From Centipeda artemidis DSM 19719 (GTDB lineage Bacteria; Bacillota; Negativicutes; Selenomonadales; Selenomonadaceae), in NCBI RefSeq assembly GCF_000426665.1, contig NZ_AUFU01000001.1, forward strand, positions 496,001 to 560,000: a stretch of DNA of 64,000 nt, written 5' to 3'. The notes under the pieces were generated by a model, which worked only from the letters and a program-made list of their open reading frames with translations, had not been told where the DNA came from and made no database searches. This document shows, piece by piece, positions 42,008-51,232 of this stretch (the stretch's first letter is position 1; each line of letters starts with the position of its first letter). Made by a program: the position numbers and the translations under genes.

Positions 42008-45000
42008 CTATGCAAACAGCTCCACCTGGTTGCTCTCGGTCATACCTGCGAGACATCCGTGTGCACGGAGGACTTCGATGGAGGGGGCGGGGACGTGGGC
42101 GCGCGTGGCGAGGTCCTCGATGGAGATGAATACGCCGTCTTTGCGCGCCTCGACGATTGCCTGCGCCGCCTTTTGCCCCATGCCGGGGAGCGCTGTGAGC
42201 GGGGGCAGGAGGGATTTTTCGTGCAGGATGAAGGTCTCCGCGTTGGAGGTGTAGATATCGACGGGTTCGCAGGCGAATCCGCGCAGATACATTTCCCATG
42301 CAAGCTGGAGCACGATGAGTGTGTCCTGCTTCTTGTTGTCGAGCTTCCCTCTGTGCTCGCGCGCCTCGGCGTTCAGTGCGTCGATCGCCGCCTTGATCGC
42401 GTCCCGCCCCTTTGCGATGATGTTCGCGTCGAATTCGTCGGCGCGGATGGAGAAGTACGCGGCGTAGTACGCGAGCGGGTAATGCACTTTGCAGAACGCG
42501 ATGCGGTAGCCCATCATAACGTAGGCGGTCGCGTGCGCGCGCGGGAAGAGGTACTTGATCTTTTGGCAGGACTCGACGTACCATTCGGGAATGCCGCCCG
42601 CATATAGCTTCTCTACGACATCGGGCGCGATTCCCTTGCCCTTGCGCACGTTCTCCATGGTCTTGAACGAGAGGAGCGGATCGATGCCGTTCTGCATAAG
42701 ATAGTTCATGATGTCGTCGCGCGCGGAGATGGCGTCCTTCAGCGTGCTCGTCCCCGCCTTGATGAGATCCTGCGCGTTGCCGAGCCAGACGTTCGTGCCG
42801 TGGGAAAATCCGGAGATGCGCACGAGGTCGGCGAAACAGTCGGGGTTCGAGTCGTCGATCATCTTCTGTGTAAAAGACGTGCGGAACTCGGGGATGCCGT
42901 ATGTGCCCATGTTCGCGCCAAGCTCCTCGGGCGTGATGCCGAGGGCGTCGGTCGAGGTGAAGATGGACATGGTGGCGGGATCGTCGAACGGGATGGTCTC
43001 CGGGTCGCGGTGGGTCAGCTCTTCGAGCATCTTGATGACGGTCGGATCATCGTGTCCGAGAATGTCGAGCTTGACGAGACGTTCGCTGATGGAATGGTAA
43101 TCAAAATGCGTCGTGAGTGTGTCGGATTCCATATTGTTCGCTGGGCGCTGGATCGGCGTGAAATAGTGCACGTCCATGTCGCGCGGCACGACCATGATGC
43201 CGCCCGCGTGCTGTCCCGTGGTCGCCTTGACGCCCATGCAGCCGCGCATCATGTGCTCAATGTAAGGGCGTCCCTTCTGCACGCCCATGTCCTCGTAGTA
43301 GTGCATGGCGTAGCCGTAGGCGTTCTTGTCCTGCAGTCCCGCGATCGTGCCTGCACGGAACACGTTCATCTTGCCGAAGAGGACTTCGGTGTATTTATGC
43401 GCGACGGGCTGATAGTCGCCCGAGAAGTTGAGATCGATATCGGGGACTTTGTCGCCGTCAAATCCGAGGAACACCGCGAACGGGATGTTGTGTCCGTCCT
43501 TGATGAGCGGCGTGCCGCAGACGGGGCAGTCCATGGAGGGCAGATCAAATCCGCTCCCGACGGAGCCGTCCGTGATGAATTTATTGTATTGACAGTGTTT
43601 GCAGCGGTAATGCGGCGGCAGCGGGTTGACCTCGGTGACGCCGATCATGGTCGCGACGAAGGACGAGCCGACCGATCCGCGCGAACCGACGAGGTAGCCG
43701 TCGTCGTTGGATTTCTTGACGAGACGCTGCGCGATGATGTAGAGCGCGGAAAAACCGTGCTTTAGGATGGGTTTGAGCTCAAGATCGAGGCGGTCGGAGA
43801 CGATCTTCGGCAAATTTTCGCCGTAGAGCCGCCGCGCCTTCCGATACGACATCTCTTCGATCTCGCGATCCGCGCCCGGTACCATCGGCGCGTAGAGCTC
43901 GTCGGGGATAGGCAGGAACTCTTCGACCTCGTCCGCGATGCGGCGCGGATTCGTGACGACGCACTCGTAGGCGCGTTCGGCGCCGAGGTAGTCGAACTCG
44001 GCGAGCATTTCGTCCGTCGTGCGCAGATAGAGCGGCGGCTGGCGGTCGGCGTCGCGATAGCCGTTTGCCTTTTGCAGCATGGCGCGGTAGACGGCGTCCT
44101 CGGGATTGAGAAAATGGACGTCGCAGGTCGCAATGAGCGGCTTTTCGAGTTTATCCGCGAGTTCCGAGACCTTGCGGTTGATATTGCGCAAGTCCTCGTC
44201 GTCGCGAATCGGGAAACGGTCGTCGATCTTGAGGAAGTCGTTGTTGTGGATCGGCTGTATTTCGAGGAAGTCATAGAACGCGGCGATGCGCTCAAGCTCC
44301 TCGTCGCTCTCCCCGCGCACGATGGCGCGGATCAGCTCGCCCGCTTCGCACGCGGAGCCGACGATCAGCCCATCGCGGTATTCTTCGAGGATGGCGCGCG
44401 GCACGCAGGGGCGGCCGCGCTTTTTCGACCCGCGGAAAAAGCGGATGTGCGAGATGGAGACGAGCTTGTAGAGGTTGTAGAGCCCCGTTTTATTCTTCGC
44501 CAAAAAGATGATGTGGTTCGACCGCTGCTGTGCGGGGTCGTCGATGAGGTAGCCCTCCATGCCGTAGATGATCTTGATATCGACGCCCTTTTTCTTCAGC
44601 GCGCGCGCGGTGTTCATCGCCTCGGGGAACGCCTGCACGACGCCATGGTCGGTGATGGCGACCGCGGGCCATCCCCAGCGCGCCGCCGTCTCGACGAGCG
44701 TCTTCGGCGGCACAACGGCGTCGAGCGCGCTCATCTTCGTGTGCGCGTGCAGTTCGACACGCTTTTCCGCGGCGTTATCCTCACGCTGCGGCACTTTCCG
44801 CTTCTCGATGCTGTCGATGAAAAGGACATAATCGCTGACGAATTTGTCGTATTCGATCTTCCCTTGAATGCGAACGGCGCAGCCCTTGCCAATTGCCTTG
44901 AGGATGCGCTCGACCTCGGCGTCGATCTCCTCCTGCGTAGCTTTCCCGCGGATGCCGAAAAATTTCTTGCAGGCGATGCCGTTCGTCTTGTCGGCAAATT

Positions 45001-45787
45001 TGAGCAGGAGGATGTACGCGCCGGATTTGAGCTTATTCGCCTGCGGCGCGAAGATTTCGCCCTCAAGGACGATGTTTTTGATTTCGTCCTCCACGACGCC
45101 GAGTTCGCGCGCTTCGCCCTGCACGGCACGCCCGATGATGACGTTTTCGGGGCGCGGCGCGCCTTTTTTTGCGCCGCGTGATGCACGGGACGAGGCGGGC
45201 TGTGCGGCGGATGAGTTTTTTTTCGCGAGCGCGGGCATGGGAGGCGGCGTCCATGCCGGCTGCGCCGCGTCCTCGGCGATGGCGCATTCCGCGCACACAA
45301 CGCGGCACGCACATCCTACATTCCTACGGATCGCTTCTTCGAGCCGCCGCGTCACCGTACGCGTGCCGAGCAGCTCCGCGCCGAACCGCCCCGGCGCTTC
45401 GAGCCGAAGAACGTTGCCGTCGACGGCATAGCGCGACTGGCGCAGCGTGTGAAAGAGGACGGCATCGCCCGCCGCCGCCTGATTGACGGCGCGCTCCCAG
45501 ACGGGCGCAACGGCGCGCTCGAGTGCGACGACGTTCTGCTGCAAAAAGACCTCGGCAAGACCGTAGTTCTCCGCGATCTGCACGCAGATGCGCGCAATCA
45601 GCTCCTCCGAAAGGACGGCGGATGTGCCGACAACCAGCTCCCACTCGTTCGATTCTGCGGAAACCTCGACGTGGCGCAGTGTGCTTGCACACAAAAGCTC
45701 CCGCTCCGCATCGGAGAGGGAGAGTCCGCGTATGAGCCGGAGGAGCATATCCTCGGCGCTGGGGAGAATCCGGTAGGTCTTGTTCAT
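42008..45787 (-). CDS. polC: DNA polymerase III alpha subunit, PolC type, without the exonuclease domain
   Basis: Main replicative polymerase, 1259 residues against about 1440 in B. subtilis. Order: N-terminal domain, OB-fold (about 215-330), PHP domain (VELHAHTKMSALDAVVP, AITDHGVVQAFPEA, IIYGMEGYLIDD), polymerase core with zinc motif CKHCQYNKF...CPVCGTPL and catalytic DKVPDIDLNFSGDY, and a C-terminal HhH region (TALPGMGQKAAQAIVEAR). In B. subtilis PolC a DnaQ-like exonuclease of about 180 residues interrupts the PHP region right after the YLIDD-like segment. Here residue 417 runs straight into RSNHIIFLAKNKTGLYNLYK, so that domain is cleanly missing. The frame is intact, so this is not a fragment. 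Confidence 0.96.
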   Translation of the reverse strand: MNKTYRILPSAEDMLLRLIRGLSLSDAERELLCASTLRHVEVSAESNEWELVVGTSAVLSEELIARICVQIAENYGLAEVFLQQNVVALERAVAPVWERAVNQAAAGDAVLFHTLRQSRYAVDGNVLRLEAPGRFGAELLGTRTVTRRLEEAIRRNVGCACRVVCAECAIAEDAAQPAWTPPPMPALAKKNSSAAQPASSRASRGAKKGAPRPENVIIGRAVQGEARELGVVEDEIKNIVLEGEIFAPQANKLKSGAYILLLKFADKTNGIACKKFFGIRGKATQEEIDAEVERILKAIGKGCAVRIQGKIEYDKFVSDYVLFIDSIEKRKVPQREDNAAEKRVELHAHTKMSALDAVVPPKTLVETAARWGWPAVAITDHGVVQAFPEAMNTARALKKKGVDIKIIYGMEGYLIDDPAQQRSNHIIFLAKNKTGLYNLYKLVSISHIRFFRGSKKRGRPCVPRAILEEYRDGLIVGSACEAGELIRAIVRGESDEELERIAAFYDFLEIQPIHNNDFLKIDDRFPIRDDEDLRNINRKVSELADKLEKPLIATCDVHFLNPEDAVYRAMLQKANGYRDADRQPPLYLRTTDEMLAEFDYLGAERAYECVVTNPRRIADEVEEFLPIPDELYAPMVPGADREIEEMSYRKARRLYGENLPKIVSDRLDLELKPILKHGFSALYIIAQRLVKKSNDDGYLVGSRGSVGSSFVATMIGVTEVNPLPPHYRCKHCQYNKFITDGSVGSGFDLPSMDCPVCGTPLIKDGHNIPFAVFLGFDGDKVPDIDLNFSGDYQPVAHKYTEVLFGKMNVFRAGTIAGLQDKNAYGYAMHYYEDMGVQKGRPYIEHMMRGCMGVKATTGQHAGGIMVVPRDMDVHYFTPIQRPANNMESDTLTTHFDYHSISERLVKLDILGHDDPTVIKMLEELTHRDPETIPFDDPATMSIFTSTDALGITPEELGANMGTYGIPEFRTSFTQKMIDDSNPDCFADLVRISGFSHGTNVWLGNAQDLIKAGTSTLKDAISARDDIMNYLMQNGIDPLLSFKTMENVRKGKGIAPDVVEKLYAGGIPEWYVESCQKIKYLFPRAHATAYVMMGYRIAFCKVHYPLAYYAAYFSIRADEFDANIIAKGRDAIKAAIDALNAEAREHRGKLDNKKQDTLIVLQLAWEMYLRGFACEPVDIYTSNAETFILHEKSLLPPLTALPGMGQKAAQAIVEARKDGVFISIEDLATRAHVPAPSIEVLRAHGCLAGMTESNQVELFA

Positions 45788-46362
45788 TCTTCGTACAGCC
45801 TCTTATACTGCGCTCTGTCCTCGAGCACCGCCCGCACATAGAGCCGCGTCTCCGGGTAGGGGATTGCGTCGATCTCATCGAACGCATCCGTCCACCGATA
45901 GCGCTCCATCCAGTCGCGCACGTTGCCGCGCCCCGCATTGTATGCCGCGAGCGCAAGAATTTCGTTGCCGCGGAACTCCTGCAGGAGCTCCGCCAGATAC
46001 CACGCGCCATAGCGAATGTTCAACGCAGGGTCGTAAAGGTAGTCCTCGGTAAACGGCTCGCCCAGCCGTCCCGCAATCCACGCGGCGGTCTGCGGCATGA
46101 GCTGCATCAGCCCGACCGCGCCGCCGTCGGAGGCGGCATCGCTGCGGAATTTGCTCTCGTTTTTAATCACCGCGGCAACGAGGAAGGGGTCGAGCCGCTG
46201 CTGCGCCGCGCTCGTCTCGATGTAGCTGCGGTAGTCGTAGGGGTAGATATAGCTGCGCTCGACAAAGGACCAGCCGCCCACGAGGGCAAAGGCGACTGCC
46301 ACGACGACCGCCGCGCGCAGGAGCAGCCACAGACCCCGGCGCGTATTACGAAAGGGACGCAA
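45784..46362 (-). CDS. Membrane-anchored lytic transglycosylase (SLT domain)
   Basis: A 192-residue protein with an N-terminal membrane anchor (LLLRAAVVVAVAFALVGGW) and a Slt-type domain. The catalytic glutamate is in VAAVIKNESKFRSDA, followed by GGAVGLMQLMPQTA, PALNIRYGAWYL and ALAAYNAGRGNV, all standard motifs. It cleaves peptidoglycan glycan strands. Its stop overlaps the polC start by four bases and its start lies inside the coaE 3' end, so it belongs to the polA-coaE-slt-polC run. Confidence 0.93.
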   Translation of the reverse strand: MRPFRNTRRGLWLLLRAAVVVAVAFALVGGWSFVERSYIYPYDYRSYIETSAAQQRLDPFLVAAVIKNESKFRSDAASDGGAVGLMQLMPQTAAWIAGRLGEPFTEDYLYDPALNIRYGAWYLAELLQEFRGNEILALAAYNAGRGNVRDWMERYRWTDAFDEIDAIPYPETRLYVRAVLEDRAQYKRLYEE

Positions 46363-46951
46363 GACGCTGCCTCCAAAGCTCTGCGGCGCGCCGCTCGGTA
46401 TCCATGCGCGCGCCGCCGTTGTCGATCACGACGTCTGCCAGCGCACATTTTTCCGCGAGCGGCATCTGCGCGGCGATCCGCGCGCGCGCTTCCGCCTCGC
46501 TCATCGCCGTATCGCGCGCCATCAAGCGCGCGAGCTGCACGTCCTCCGGCACGGAGACGACCCACGACTCGTCGGTCATCCGATGCCAGCCCGCCTCAAA
46601 GAGGAGCGGCACGTCGAGCACGACCGCCGCGTGCCCCTCCGCTCTCAGATCCGCGATTTTATCCGTCGCCGCAGTGCGAATCAAGGGATGCACGCGCGCG
46701 TTCACCCGATCCCGCACATGCGGATCGGCAAAGACGCGCCGCGCAATCTCGCCGCGGTCGAGCGTGCCGTCCGCAGCGAGAATATCTCCGCCAAACTCCC
46801 GCACATAGAAGTCGTAGACCGCCCCGCCCGGGCGCGAGAGTTCGTGCGCGATGGCGTCCGCGTCCACGATCGCCGCCCCTTCCCTGCGCAGCGCTTCGCT
46901 CACGGTGGATTTGCCGCAGGCGATGCCGCCCGTCAGCCCAATGACATACAT
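46346..46951 (-). CDS. coaE: Dephospho-CoA kinase
   Basis: Last step of coenzyme A synthesis, 201 residues from MYVIGLTGGIACGKST, which contains the P-loop. Further motifs are VDADAIAHELSRPGG, VLDVPLLFEAGWHRMTD and ARIAAQMPLAEKCALADVVI. The ATG overlaps the polA stop (TAATG). polA-coaE adjacency is common in Firmicutes. Confidence 0.96.
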   Translation of the reverse strand: MYVIGLTGGIACGKSTVSEALRREGAAIVDADAIAHELSRPGGAVYDFYVREFGGDILAADGTLDRGEIARRVFADPHVRDRVNARVHPLIRTAATDKIADLRAEGHAAVVLDVPLLFEAGWHRMTDESWVVSVPEDVQLARLMARDTAMSEAEARARIAAQMPLAEKCALADVVIDNGGARMDTERRAAELWRQRLASLS

Positions 46952-49632
46952 TACTTTGCCTCCGCCCAATTCTTCCCCGTATGCACATCGACGGCGAGCG
47001 GCACGGCGAGCTGTGCCGCCCCGCTCATCGCCGCCGTCAGCAGCTCCGTCACCTGTGCGATTTCGTCATTTACGACCTCGAGCACGAGCTCGTCGTGCAC
47101 CTGCAGGAGGATATGACTCTTTACCCCCGCAGCACGGAGCGCCGCGTCCGCACGAATCATCGCGATTTTAATCAAATCTGCCGCCGTCCCCTGAATCGGC
47201 GTGTTCATCGCCATGCGCTCCGCGTTCGACCGCTGCATGAAGTTGCGGCTGTTGATCGCCGGGAGCGCGCGCCGCCGCCCGTAGAGCGTCGTGACAAATC
47301 CGTTCGTGTGCGCGTCCGCGACGACGCGGTCGAGGAACGCGCGCACGCCGTGATAGCGCTCGAAGTAGCGTTCAATGTAGCCTGCCGCCTCCTTGCGCGG
47401 GATGCCGAGATCCTGCGAGAGCCCGTAGTCGCTGAGCCCGTAGACGATGCCGAAATTGACCGCCTTTGCGCTGCGCCGCTGTGCGCTCGTCACCTCGGCG
47501 AGCGGCATGCCGAACACCTCCGACGCCGTGCGCGCGTGAATGTCCTGCCCCTGCAGAAACGCGTCGATGAGCGTCTCGTCCCCCGACATATGCGCGAGAA
47601 TGCGCAGCTCGATCTGCGAGTAGTCCGCCGAGAGCAGTGCATCATAGCCCTCGCCCGGTTCGAAGAGCGCACGCACGGCGCGCCCCTCCTCTGTCCGCAC
47701 GGGGATGTTCTGGAGGTTCGGATCGGAGCTTGAGAGCCGCCCCGTCGCCGTCACCGTCTGGTTGAAACTCGTGTGCACACGCCCCGTATCGGGACGAATG
47801 AGCGCACCGATGCCCTCAAGGTAGGTCGAGCGAATCTTGCTCCACATGCGGTACGTCAGCACCCGATCCACAACGGGATGCGCCGCGCGCATCTCCTCTA
47901 GCACCTCGGCGTTCGTCGAGTAGCCCGTCTTGGTCTTTTTCATCTTCGGAGATGTCAGCCCGAGCCGGTCAAAGAGGACTTCGCCGAGCTGCTTGGGTGA
48001 GCTGATGTTGAACTCCGTCCCTGCGAGCGCATAGATGTCCTGCTCGATCTCCGCGATGCGCGCGTTCGCCGCCGCAAGCGCGCGCCCGAGCGCCGCACGG
48101 TTCACCGCGACGCCCGTCCGCTCCATCGCCGCGAGGATGGGGACGAGAGGAAGCTCTATTTCTTCATATAGCTTGGTCAGCTTCGCATCGGCGAGCGCCG
48201 CCGACATCGGCGCATAGAGCCGCGCCGCAAGAATCACCTCATAGACGGAAATCTGCTCGTTATGCAGCGGCGCGCCGTTTGCGAGGTGCGAATACGCCGC
48301 AGAGAGCGTGCGATCCTCCGCCGTCTGCGGCGCGGAAAGCTCGTCCAAATAGGCGGACGCCGCACGATCAAGTGACCTCTGCCGCTCCTCGGGACACAGC
48401 AAATAGTCTACGAGTGCGAGGTCAAAAACCTCCGCTCCGAACGTCATCCCCGCCTGCACATAACGCTTCGCATCCCAAAGCACGACGGGACGCTCCGAAA
48501 GAATCGACAGCACCTCCGCAAAATGCGCGGACGATGCGTGCAGCACGCCGCGCACATCCCCATAGGAAAGCACCAGCGCCGCGAGATTCAGGAACGGCGC
48601 CGTTCCCTCAAACACGCCCGCCACAGTGATCCGCTCCGCAGAGCGCAGCGACGCCGGATCGAGCGACGCGTCAAGCTCGAGCGGCGTGAGGTCAATCTCC
48701 GTCTCTTCGTCCTCTGCCGCCACAAAGAGCGACTGCTCCACATGCATCTCCTGCGCCGCGGGCGCAAGGAACTCCGAGAGACTGCGCCACACGGAGCGCA
48801 GCTCGTACGTCCTGCAAAACGTCTCGAGCGCCGCGCGGTCGGGCTGCATACGAAAGCCCTCCGCCGTATAGCGGAGTTCCGGCACATCGCATTTGATCGT
48901 CGCAAGCTCCTTCGAGAGGAGCGCCTGATCGCGATACTCTATGAGTGACGCGCTCAGTTTCTTCCCCGCGACCTCTCCCGCATGGTCGAGCACAGATTCG
49001 ATCGTCCCGTAGGAGAGCAGGAGCTTCGTCGCGGTCTTTGGCCCGATGCCCGGAACGCCCGGAATATTGTCCGAGCTGTCCCCCATGAGCCCCTTCAGGT
49101 CGATCAGGCGGAGCGGCGCGAAGCCGTACTCCTCCTCGAACGCCGCCGTATCGTAGCGGCGTGTGTCGCTGATGCCCTTTTTCGTCAGCAGCACGTCGAG
49201 TCCCGGGCGGATGAGCTGGAGCGCGTCGCGGTCGCCCGTCACGACGATCGCCGCCGCCCCCGCTGCCGCCGCCTGCGTCCCGAGCGTGCCGATGATGTCG
49301 TCCGCCTCGTAGTCGTCGAGCTCGACGAAGGGAATGCCGAGGCACGCCGCGAGCTCCTTCAGCAGGGGAATCTGCGCGATCAGCTCCTCGGGCGTCTTGT
49401 CCCGCGTGCCCTTGTAGTCGGGGTACAGCGCCGTGCGGAACGTCGTGCGGCTCTTGTCGAACGCGATGACGATCTGCGAGGGCGCGTGCTCCTTCAGGAG
49501 TTTCACGAGCATCATCGCAAAGCCGTGAATCGCGTTCGTATGGACGCCGTGGGCGTTCGGCGGGAGCTGCAGCGCGTAGAACGCACGGAAAAAGAGACTG
49601 CTCCCGTCGATGACTGCAAATTTTTCCGTCAC
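46951..49632 (-). CDS. polA: DNA polymerase I with inactive-looking 3'-5' exonuclease domain
   Basis: Repair and Okazaki-fragment polymerase, 893 residues. The N-terminal 5'-3' nuclease has VIDGSSLFFRAFYALQ, DDYEADDIIGT, VTGDRDALQLI and GDSSDNIPGVPGIGPKT. The middle domain (about residues 315-500) sits where proofreading resides in E. coli, but the strand that should carry the DxE metal ligands reads ERITVAGVFEGT, with no such pair, as in Taq and Bacillus Pol I. The polymerase domain is complete: DYSQIELRILAHMSGD, KAVNFGIVYGLSDYGLS and QVHDELVLEV. The start overlaps the adenosyltransferase stop (ATGA). Confidence 0.96.
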   Translation of the reverse strand: MTEKFAVIDGSSLFFRAFYALQLPPNAHGVHTNAIHGFAMMLVKLLKEHAPSQIVIAFDKSRTTFRTALYPDYKGTRDKTPEELIAQIPLLKELAACLGIPFVELDDYEADDIIGTLGTQAAAAGAAAIVVTGDRDALQLIRPGLDVLLTKKGISDTRRYDTAAFEEEYGFAPLRLIDLKGLMGDSSDNIPGVPGIGPKTATKLLLSYGTIESVLDHAGEVAGKKLSASLIEYRDQALLSKELATIKCDVPELRYTAEGFRMQPDRAALETFCRTYELRSVWRSLSEFLAPAAQEMHVEQSLFVAAEDEETEIDLTPLELDASLDPASLRSAERITVAGVFEGTAPFLNLAALVLSYGDVRGVLHASSAHFAEVLSILSERPVVLWDAKRYVQAGMTFGAEVFDLALVDYLLCPEERQRSLDRAASAYLDELSAPQTAEDRTLSAAYSHLANGAPLHNEQISVYEVILAARLYAPMSAALADAKLTKLYEEIELPLVPILAAMERTGVAVNRAALGRALAAANARIAEIEQDIYALAGTEFNISSPKQLGEVLFDRLGLTSPKMKKTKTGYSTNAEVLEEMRAAHPVVDRVLTYRMWSKIRSTYLEGIGALIRPDTGRVHTSFNQTVTATGRLSSSDPNLQNIPVRTEEGRAVRALFEPGEGYDALLSADYSQIELRILAHMSGDETLIDAFLQGQDIHARTASEVFGMPLAEVTSAQRRSAKAVNFGIVYGLSDYGLSQDLGIPRKEAAGYIERYFERYHGVRAFLDRVVADAHTNGFVTTLYGRRRALPAINSRNFMQRSNAERMAMNTPIQGTAADLIKIAMIRADAALRAAGVKSHILLQVHDELVLEVVNDEIAQVTELLTAAMSGAAQLAVPLAVDVHTGKNWAEAK

Positions 49633-50138
49633 TTGTCCCGCACATCCTGTTCTTCGAGGCGCATGAGGAGGAAAATATAATCCGACATGCGGTTGAGGAA
49701 GCGGATGTCGATCTCATGAACATCCTCTTCGCGGCGCAGCGACCACGCGCGCCGCTCCGCCGTGCGCGCCGTCGTGCGCGCAAAATCGAGCATCGCGCCG
49801 CCCTTCGTCTCGCCCGGGATGAGGAACACGCGCAGAGGCGGCAGGCTCTTTTCGATGGCTTCTTCATCCGCCTCGAGCTCCGCCAGCATCTCGGCAGTAA
49901 TCATTGGCTCTTTTCCGATACTTGCAAAATCCGCCATGAGCATACCGAGCTTCTTTTGGAGATTCAGAACGCGCTCCCTGACGCTCTCGTTCTCAACGAA
50001 CGCCCGCGCCATGCCGAGCGCGGACGCGAGCATGTCCACGTTGCCGTAGACCTCGACGCGGCGGTGATCCTTATCCACGCGCTCGCCGGTGAAGAGGCTC
50101 GTCTGCCCTTTATCGCCTGTTTTCGTTGTGACGCCCAT
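49629..50138 (-). CDS. Cob(I)alamin adenosyltransferase, PduO type
   Basis: Makes adenosylcobalamin from ATP and cob(I)alamin, 169 residues from MGVTTKTGDKGQTSLFTG, which is the family signature (start has AAGGAGG upstream). The C-terminal RTTARTAERRAW and FLNRMSDYIFLLMR carry the conserved arginine and asparagine of the active site. The product is the cofactor of the methylmalonyl-CoA mutase encoded elsewhere in this window. It is translationally coupled to polA, a physically odd partner. Confidence 0.94.
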   Translation of the reverse strand: MGVTTKTGDKGQTSLFTGERVDKDHRRVEVYGNVDMLASALGMARAFVENESVRERVLNLQKKLGMLMADFASIGKEPMITAEMLAELEADEEAIEKSLPPLRVFLIPGETKGGAMLDFARTTARTAERRAWSLRREEDVHEIDIRFLNRMSDYIFLLMRLEEQDVRDK

Positions 50139-50215
50139 TACAGTTTCCTCCTTATATAGATGCATGTGCCCGGCCGCGCAAAGGCACGGTCGGGCGATCG
50201 CTTCCGCTATATTTT

Positions 50216-50629
50216 TTAGAAAATCTCCGTCTCGCTGAAGAAGATGTGAATCTCGCGCGCTGCGCTCTCGGGACTGTCGGAGGCATGCACCGCGTTCTCG
50301 CTTCCATCCTTTGCAAAACGCTTGCGAATGGTTCCCTCAGCCGCGTTCGCAGGGTTCGTCGCGCCGTGCAGCTCGCGCACGCGCGCAATCGCGTTCTCCC
50401 CGGCGAGCACTATCGCAACGAGCGGCGCGGAGGTCATGAACGCGGAGAGCTCGCCGTAGAACGGCTTCGTCAGATGCTCTTCGTAATGAATGCGCGCGAT
50501 GCGATCCGTCATCTGCATCATCTTCATCGCGCGGATTGTGAGCCCCGCATCCTCGTATGCCTTCGTGATGTCGCCGATGTGATGTGCCTTAACGGCGTCC
50601 GGCTTAATGAGAACCAGTGTCTGTTCCAT
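50216..50629 (-). CDS. ndk: Nucleoside diphosphate kinase
   Basis: Equilibrates NTP and dNTP pools, 137 residues. Begins EQTLVLIKPDAVKAHHIG, with YYGELSAFMTSAPLVAIVLAG-like core (FYGELSAFMTSAP) and the catalytic histidine in ENAVHASDSPESA. The ATG overlaps the stop of the carbonic anhydrase gene (TAATG). Confidence 0.97.
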   Translation of the reverse strand: MEQTLVLIKPDAVKAHHIGDITKAYEDAGLTIRAMKMMQMTDRIARIHYEEHLTKPFYGELSAFMTSAPLVAIVLAGENAIARVRELHGATNPANAAEGTIRKRFAKDGSENAVHASDSPESAAREIHIFFSETEIF

Positions 50630-51159
50630 TACTTCAACTCCTCAATGATCTTTTGATACTCTGCCGCGAGGTCGGCGTAGTTTTCCGCTGCATTTTGCAG
50701 CGCCTCGATTTCGTCGTCGCGCAGCGCGCGCACGATCTGTGCAGGGGAACCGAACACGAGCGAGTTCGAAGGGATCTTCTTGTGCTGCGGCAGGAACGTC
50801 CCCGCCCCGATGACCACGTTCTCGCCGATCTCGGAGTACCCCATCACGATCGAGCCCATGCCGATGAGCGTATTGCTGCCGATCTTGCTGCAGTGCACGA
50901 CCGCGTTGTGCCCGATGAGCACATGATCCCCGATCTCTACCGGCACGTCACGCATGACGTGAATTGTCGCGTTCTCCTGGATGTTCGTGTTGCTGCCGAT
51001 CCGAATCGGCTGAAAGTCGCCGCGCACGACAGCGCCGAACCAAACGCTCGAATGTGCGCCGATCGTCACGTCGCCGATCACCGCCGCGGACGGTGCGATA
51101 AACGCCGTCGGGTCGATCGCAGGGCTCTTTCCCCTGTAGGGCAGAATGACCTTGTCCAT
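50629..51159 (-). CDS. Gamma-carbonic anhydrase family protein
   Basis: A left-handed beta-helix protein of 176 residues from MDKVILPYRGKSPAIDP (GGAGG nine bases upstream). Hexapeptide repeats run through AFIAPSAAVIGDVTIG and HSSVWFGAVVRGD; zinc-ligand type histidines are in NATIHVM and IGHNAVVHCSKIG. Members include CamH/YrdA-like enzymes, with carbonic anhydrase activity shown only for some. Encoded between cca and ndk. Confidence 0.92.
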   Translation of the reverse strand: MDKVILPYRGKSPAIDPTAFIAPSAAVIGDVTIGAHSSVWFGAVVRGDFQPIRIGSNTNIQENATIHVMRDVPVEIGDHVLIGHNAVVHCSKIGSNTLIGMGSIVMGYSEIGENVVIGAGTFLPQHKKIPSNSLVFGSPAQIVRALRDDEIEALQNAAENYADLAAEYQKIIEELK

Positions 51160-51232
51160 CAATACGCGCCTCCTCATCATGTTCCTCTGACGTTCCTATT
51201 ATAGCATGACGGAGGCATATTTTCATCATATT

